This document shows positions 30,238-32,405 of a DNA stretch of 32,405 nucleotides, piece after piece (the first letter of the stretch is position 1; every line of letters begins with the position of its first letter). This stretch comes from CAZMSD01 sp964568855 (GTDB lineage: Bacteria; CAIWAD01): contig CAZMSD010000043.1 in the NCBI GenBank assembly GCA_964568855.1, positions 1-32,405 of the forward strand, written 5' to 3'. The position numbers were made by a program, and so were the translations under genes. The notes under the pieces were generated by a model that saw only the letters and a program-made list of their open reading frames with translations, searched no databases and was not told the DNA's origin.

Positions 30238-31626
30238 TTACAGGTGAATCGCCCGCTCTTCCGTCGCCAGGCAGGCCTCCTTCAGGGCCTCGCTGAAACT
30301 CGGGTGCGGGTGACAGACTGCCGCCAGCTCGGCGGCGCTCAAACCATGTTCCAGGGCTGCGGCGGCCTCGCCGATCATGTCCGCCGCCCGGGGACCGATG
30401 ATGTGGATCCCCAGCAGCCTGCCGCCGTCCTCTTCCGCCAGGACCTTCGCCAGGCCCTCCTTCTCCTCCGCCGCGCGGGCCCTTCCCAGGGCGGCGAAGG
30501 GAAACCGGCCGCAGCGGTAGGCGCGGCCCGACTCTTTCAGCTCCTGCTCGCTCGCGCCGACGGAGGCCGCCTCGGGCCAGGTATAGACCACCCCGGGAAT
30601 CGCCCCGTAGTTCAGGCGGGCCTCGCGGCCCGCCAGACGCTCGGCTAGGCAGACGCCTTCATCTTCCGCCTTGTGGGCCAGCATCAGGCCGCCGATCACG
30701 TCGCCGACGGCGTAGACGCCGGGGACCGCGCTCTGGAAACCCTCGTCCACGGGAATGAATCCGCGCGCGTCCGTTTCCAGGCCCAGCCGCTCGAGCTCGA
30801 GACCTTCGGTGCAGGGCCGGCGGCCGGTGGCCATCAGGCAGTACTGCGCCCGGTGCTCCGTCTCCGTCCCCCCGGGATCCCTAGCCAGCAGGCGCACCGA
30901 GTTCTCTTCCGCCTCCACTTCGAGTACCTGGTGCTGAAGATGCAGCTTGAGCCCCAGGCGTTTCAGGGAGCGTTCGAGTTCCGTTCCCAGGTCGTGGTCC
31001 ATGGTGGGCAGGGCCCGTTCCAGGACCTCGAAGACCCGCACTTTCGTGCCCAGGCGCGCGAAGACCGAACCCAGCTCCAGGCCGATGGCCCCGGCGCCGA
31101 TGATCAGCAGGCTCTCGGGCACCTCGGGCAGGGAAAGCAGCTCGGTCGAACCGAGGATGCGCCTGCCGTCGATCCGGGCGAAGGGCAGATCCATGGCCCG
31201 GGATCCCGAGGCGACGATCACCCTGTCCGCAGCGAGCTCCGTTTCGCCTTGATCGGCCTTCAGGCGCAGGCGGCCCGGCTCGATGAAAGAGGCGATGCCC
31301 TGGTGAACGCGTACGCCGTTCTGCTCCAGAAGCAGGCGGATGCCCTTGGAACTCAGCTTGACCACCTTGTCCTTGCGTTTCAGCATGGCCGGCCAGTCGG
31401 CGGCAAGCCCCTCGACGGCGATGCCGTGGCGCTTGAAGTTCTTCCGCGCGTTGTGGTAGTGCTCGGTGGAATCCAGCAGGGCCTTGGATGGAATGCAGCC
31501 CACGTTGGTGCAGGTGCCGCCAAGGTCGGCGAAGCGCTCGGCCAGCTCGACCTGCATGCCGAGCTGGGCGCAGCGGATGGCGGCCACGTAGCCGCCCGGT
31601 CCCGATCCGATCACCAGCACTTTCAT
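30238..31626 (-). CDS. lpdA: Dihydrolipoyl dehydrogenase (E3)
   Basis: FAD-dependent E3 subunit reoxidising lipoyl groups of 2-oxoacid dehydrogenase complexes and the glycine cleavage system. The 462-residue protein has the FAD fold GSGPGGYVAAIRCAQLG (7-23), redox disulfide C39/C44 (GGTCTNVGCIPSKALL), an NAD fold (LLIIGAGAIGLELGSVFARLG), an FAD-binding AVGDVIGG segment, and the catalytic dyad H441/E446 (HPHPSFSEALKEA). The ATG is preceded by GGGAGG (31634-31639) seven bases upstream. No E1/E2 genes are adjacent; its co-transcribed partner is the M3 oligopeptidase. Confidence 0.96.
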   Translation of the reverse strand: MKVLVIGSGPGGYVAAIRCAQLGMQVELAERFADLGGTCTNVGCIPSKALLDSTEHYHNARKNFKRHGIAVEGLAADWPAMLKRKDKVVKLSSKGIRLLLEQNGVRVHQGIASFIEPGRLRLKADQGETELAADRVIVASGSRAMDLPFARIDGRRILGSTELLSLPEVPESLLIIGAGAIGLELGSVFARLGTKVRVFEVLERALPTMDHDLGTELERSLKRLGLKLHLQHQVLEVEAEENSVRLLARDPGGTETEHRAQYCLMATGRRPCTEGLELERLGLETDARGFIPVDEGFQSAVPGVYAVGDVIGGLMLAHKAEDEGVCLAERLAGREARLNYGAIPGVVYTWPEAASVGASEQELKESGRAYRCGRFPFAALGRARAAEEKEGLAKVLAEEDGGRLLGIHIIGPRAADMIGEAAAALEHGLSAAELAAVCHPHPSFSEALKEACLATEERAIHL

Positions 31627-31803
31627 CGGAGTTCCTCCCTTCGCGGAAATGGGAGCCTGAGTCCAACCGGCGGGCTCCGTGGATTTCCGCCCGTGATACC
31701 TGCCGCCTGAGCCGGCGGCGGCCGCGGATGAGCACTCAAGCTAAGGAATCGGATGCACAGGAATGCGGTGCAGGCGCCCGGGGACTGCCGGCCCGCCGGC
31801 TCT
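31627..31803. other. Spacer between the macrodomain gene and lpdA
   Basis: A 177-base gap containing the lpdA ribosome site and a GTGATAC word (31693-31699). It should hold the lpdA promoter and any terminator of the macrodomain gene. A short GCCGG/CCGGC hairpin lies at about 31788-31800 without a clear T-tract. Confidence 0.45.
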
Positions 31804-32307
31804 TCAGCCCAATGCCTCTTCGTAGGCCGCCAGCGTCGGTTCATCGAAGGCGACGAGGAAGATGCGCTCCGGCAGCGCCTCGCGCTCGAGAAAGGCCCGG
31901 ACCTCGCGGATGGCGATCCGCGCCGCCCGGTCAAGGGGATAGCCGTAGACACCGCAGCTGATGGCGGGAAAGGCCACGCTGCGCAGGCCGTGCTCGCGGG
32001 CCAGTCTGAGGCTGTTCGTGTAGCACGAGGCCAGCAGCCCGGCCTCTTCGGCCGCGCCGCCGCTCCAGACCGGCCCCACGGTGTGGATCACGTGACGCGC
32101 GGGGAGCAGGTAGCCTCCCGTGATCCGCGCCTCCCCCGTGGGACAGCCGCTCAGGCCGCGGCATTCCTCGAGCAGCCCCGGGCCGGCCGCCCGGTGGATC
32201 GCCCCGTCCACGCCTCCGCCGCCCATAAGCGTGGTGTTGGCGGCGTTGACCACCGCGTCCACGTCGAGGCGGCTGATGTCCGCCTGGATCACGCAGAGAC
32301 GCTCCAT
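31804..32307 (-). CDS. Macrodomain ADP-ribose hydrolase (O-acetyl-ADP-ribose deacetylase type)
   Basis: A 167-residue single-domain macro protein of the MacroD/YmdB type, binding ADP-ribose and typically removing O-acetyl-ADP-ribose or mono-ADP-ribose from Asp/Glu. Visible signatures are IQADISRLDVDAVVNAANTTLMGGGGVDGAIHRAAGP (residues 7-43, given as IQADIS, VVNAANTTL and GGGGVDGAIHRAAG), TGEARITGGYLLPARHVIHTVGPVW and FPAISCGVYGYP. The catalytic NAAN and GGVDGAIH loops are intact. ATG 32307 follows AAGGAG. It stands alone; no ADP-ribosyltransferase or sirtuin gene is in the window, so the target is unknown. Confidence 0.93.
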   Translation of the reverse strand: MERLCVIQADISRLDVDAVVNAANTTLMGGGGVDGAIHRAAGPGLLEECRGLSGCPTGEARITGGYLLPARHVIHTVGPVWSGGAAEEAGLLASCYTNSLRLAREHGLRSVAFPAISCGVYGYPLDRAARIAIREVRAFLEREALPERIFLVAFDEPTLAAYEEALG

Positions 32308-32405
32308 GACCGGCTCCTTCCCTCAACCCGCGAACGCCTTCGCGCCGCGGCTAGTCCACTGATATAGAGTGACCTTTCTCAAGCCCGTGTTCCGGGTTTC
32401 TCATT

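Larger units (their letters stand above)
1554..31699. repeat. Dispersed 7-bp word GTGATAC / GTATCAC, 22 copies
   Basis: Copies (first base) as GTGATAC on plus: 1554, 3866, 7049, 9717, 12264, 16597, 17325, 18114, 23251, 24125, 24139, 24460, 29038, 31693. As GTATCAC: 3911, 6669, 10413, 12019, 15990, 21099, 21369, 24956. Counted by eye. The preceding base is C or T in 19 of 22, and the following base is A in about 12. Six copies are intergenic (3866, 3911, 6669, 16597, 21099, 31693), about 27% against about 9% non-coding DNA. Random expectation at this composition is roughly 2-4. Function unknown; DNA-uptake-like word proposed. Confidence 0.75.

Noticed and set aside
1554..31699. GTGATAC words as CRP half-sites (TGTGA/TCACA)
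   Set aside because: Most copies lie inside genes without a second half-site at six-base spacing. Only a minority have the T before GTGA.

Overview
The window is chromosomal DNA from a GC-rich (estimated by eye, low 60s percent) Gram-negative bacterium. Three things point to the FCB side of the tree, most likely a sparsely cultured lineage (Krumholzibacteria/Eisenbacteria/Latescibacteria-like) rather than Bacteroidetes proper. These are a secreted protein with a C-terminal YPNPFNP-type (T9SS/FlgD-Ig-like) sorting domain, outer-membrane barrels ending in aromatic residues, and two candidate promoters of the TTG-N19..21-TAnnTTT type. The taxonomic placement is inference; no rRNA is present. No phage, integrase, transposase or CRISPR array was found. 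About 9% of the window is non-coding.

Layout, left to right. 51-2381 (minus): trmL then argS (translation/tRNA modification). 2518-3822 (plus): exported DUF4384-type protein with a His/Cys/aromatic block and a Lys/Gln tail, then an inverted-repeat hairpin and tRNA-Thr(TGT) on minus. 4217-8124 (minus): three-gene envelope set, a CsgG-type protein with a FlgT_C-like end, a FadL/OmpP1-like barrel and a FlgT/LPP20-like periplasmic protein. 8335-11927 (plus, divergent): FecR-domain protein, CHASE2 class III adenylate cyclase and deoxynucleoside kinase, tightly packed. 11972-13645 (minus): secreted subtilase. 13646-14098: non-coding, with a palindromic direct-repeat element and a promoter candidate for the eukaryotic-type citrate synthase at 14099-15406. 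15481-16380: DUF1848 Fe-S protein, then tRNA-Leu(TAA). 16645-18996 (minus): large secreted beta-sandwich/sorting-domain protein, divergent from a Wzi-like barrel (19211-21082, plus). tRNA-Gln(TTG) follows. 21352-26523 (minus): a PEP-synthase-like protein with two receiver-like domains, and a secreted clan-A-like glycoside hydrolase. 26687-31626 (minus): gdhA, an M3 oligopeptidase and lpdA. 31804-32307 (minus): a macrodomain hydrolase.

Functional picture: core metabolism (citrate synthase, GDH, lipoamide dehydrogenase) and translation genes are interleaved with envelope and secretion genes. The FecR/CHASE2/cyclase operon and the CsgG/OMP/FlgT operon share one divergent control region, suggesting a cAMP envelope-sensing circuit next to an outer-membrane assembly set.

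The strongest unexplained signal is a dispersed 7-bp word, GTGATAC (reverse complement GTATCAC). I counted 22 copies by eye against roughly 2-4 expected from base composition. The copies lie on both strands and in all kinds of genes. They are enriched between genes, once as an inverted pair in a hairpin downstream of a gene, and they often force codons that look uncommon here. Density and placement resemble the DNA uptake sequences of Neisseria and Pasteurellaceae, so I propose it as a candidate DNA-uptake or other genome-marking word in this lineage.
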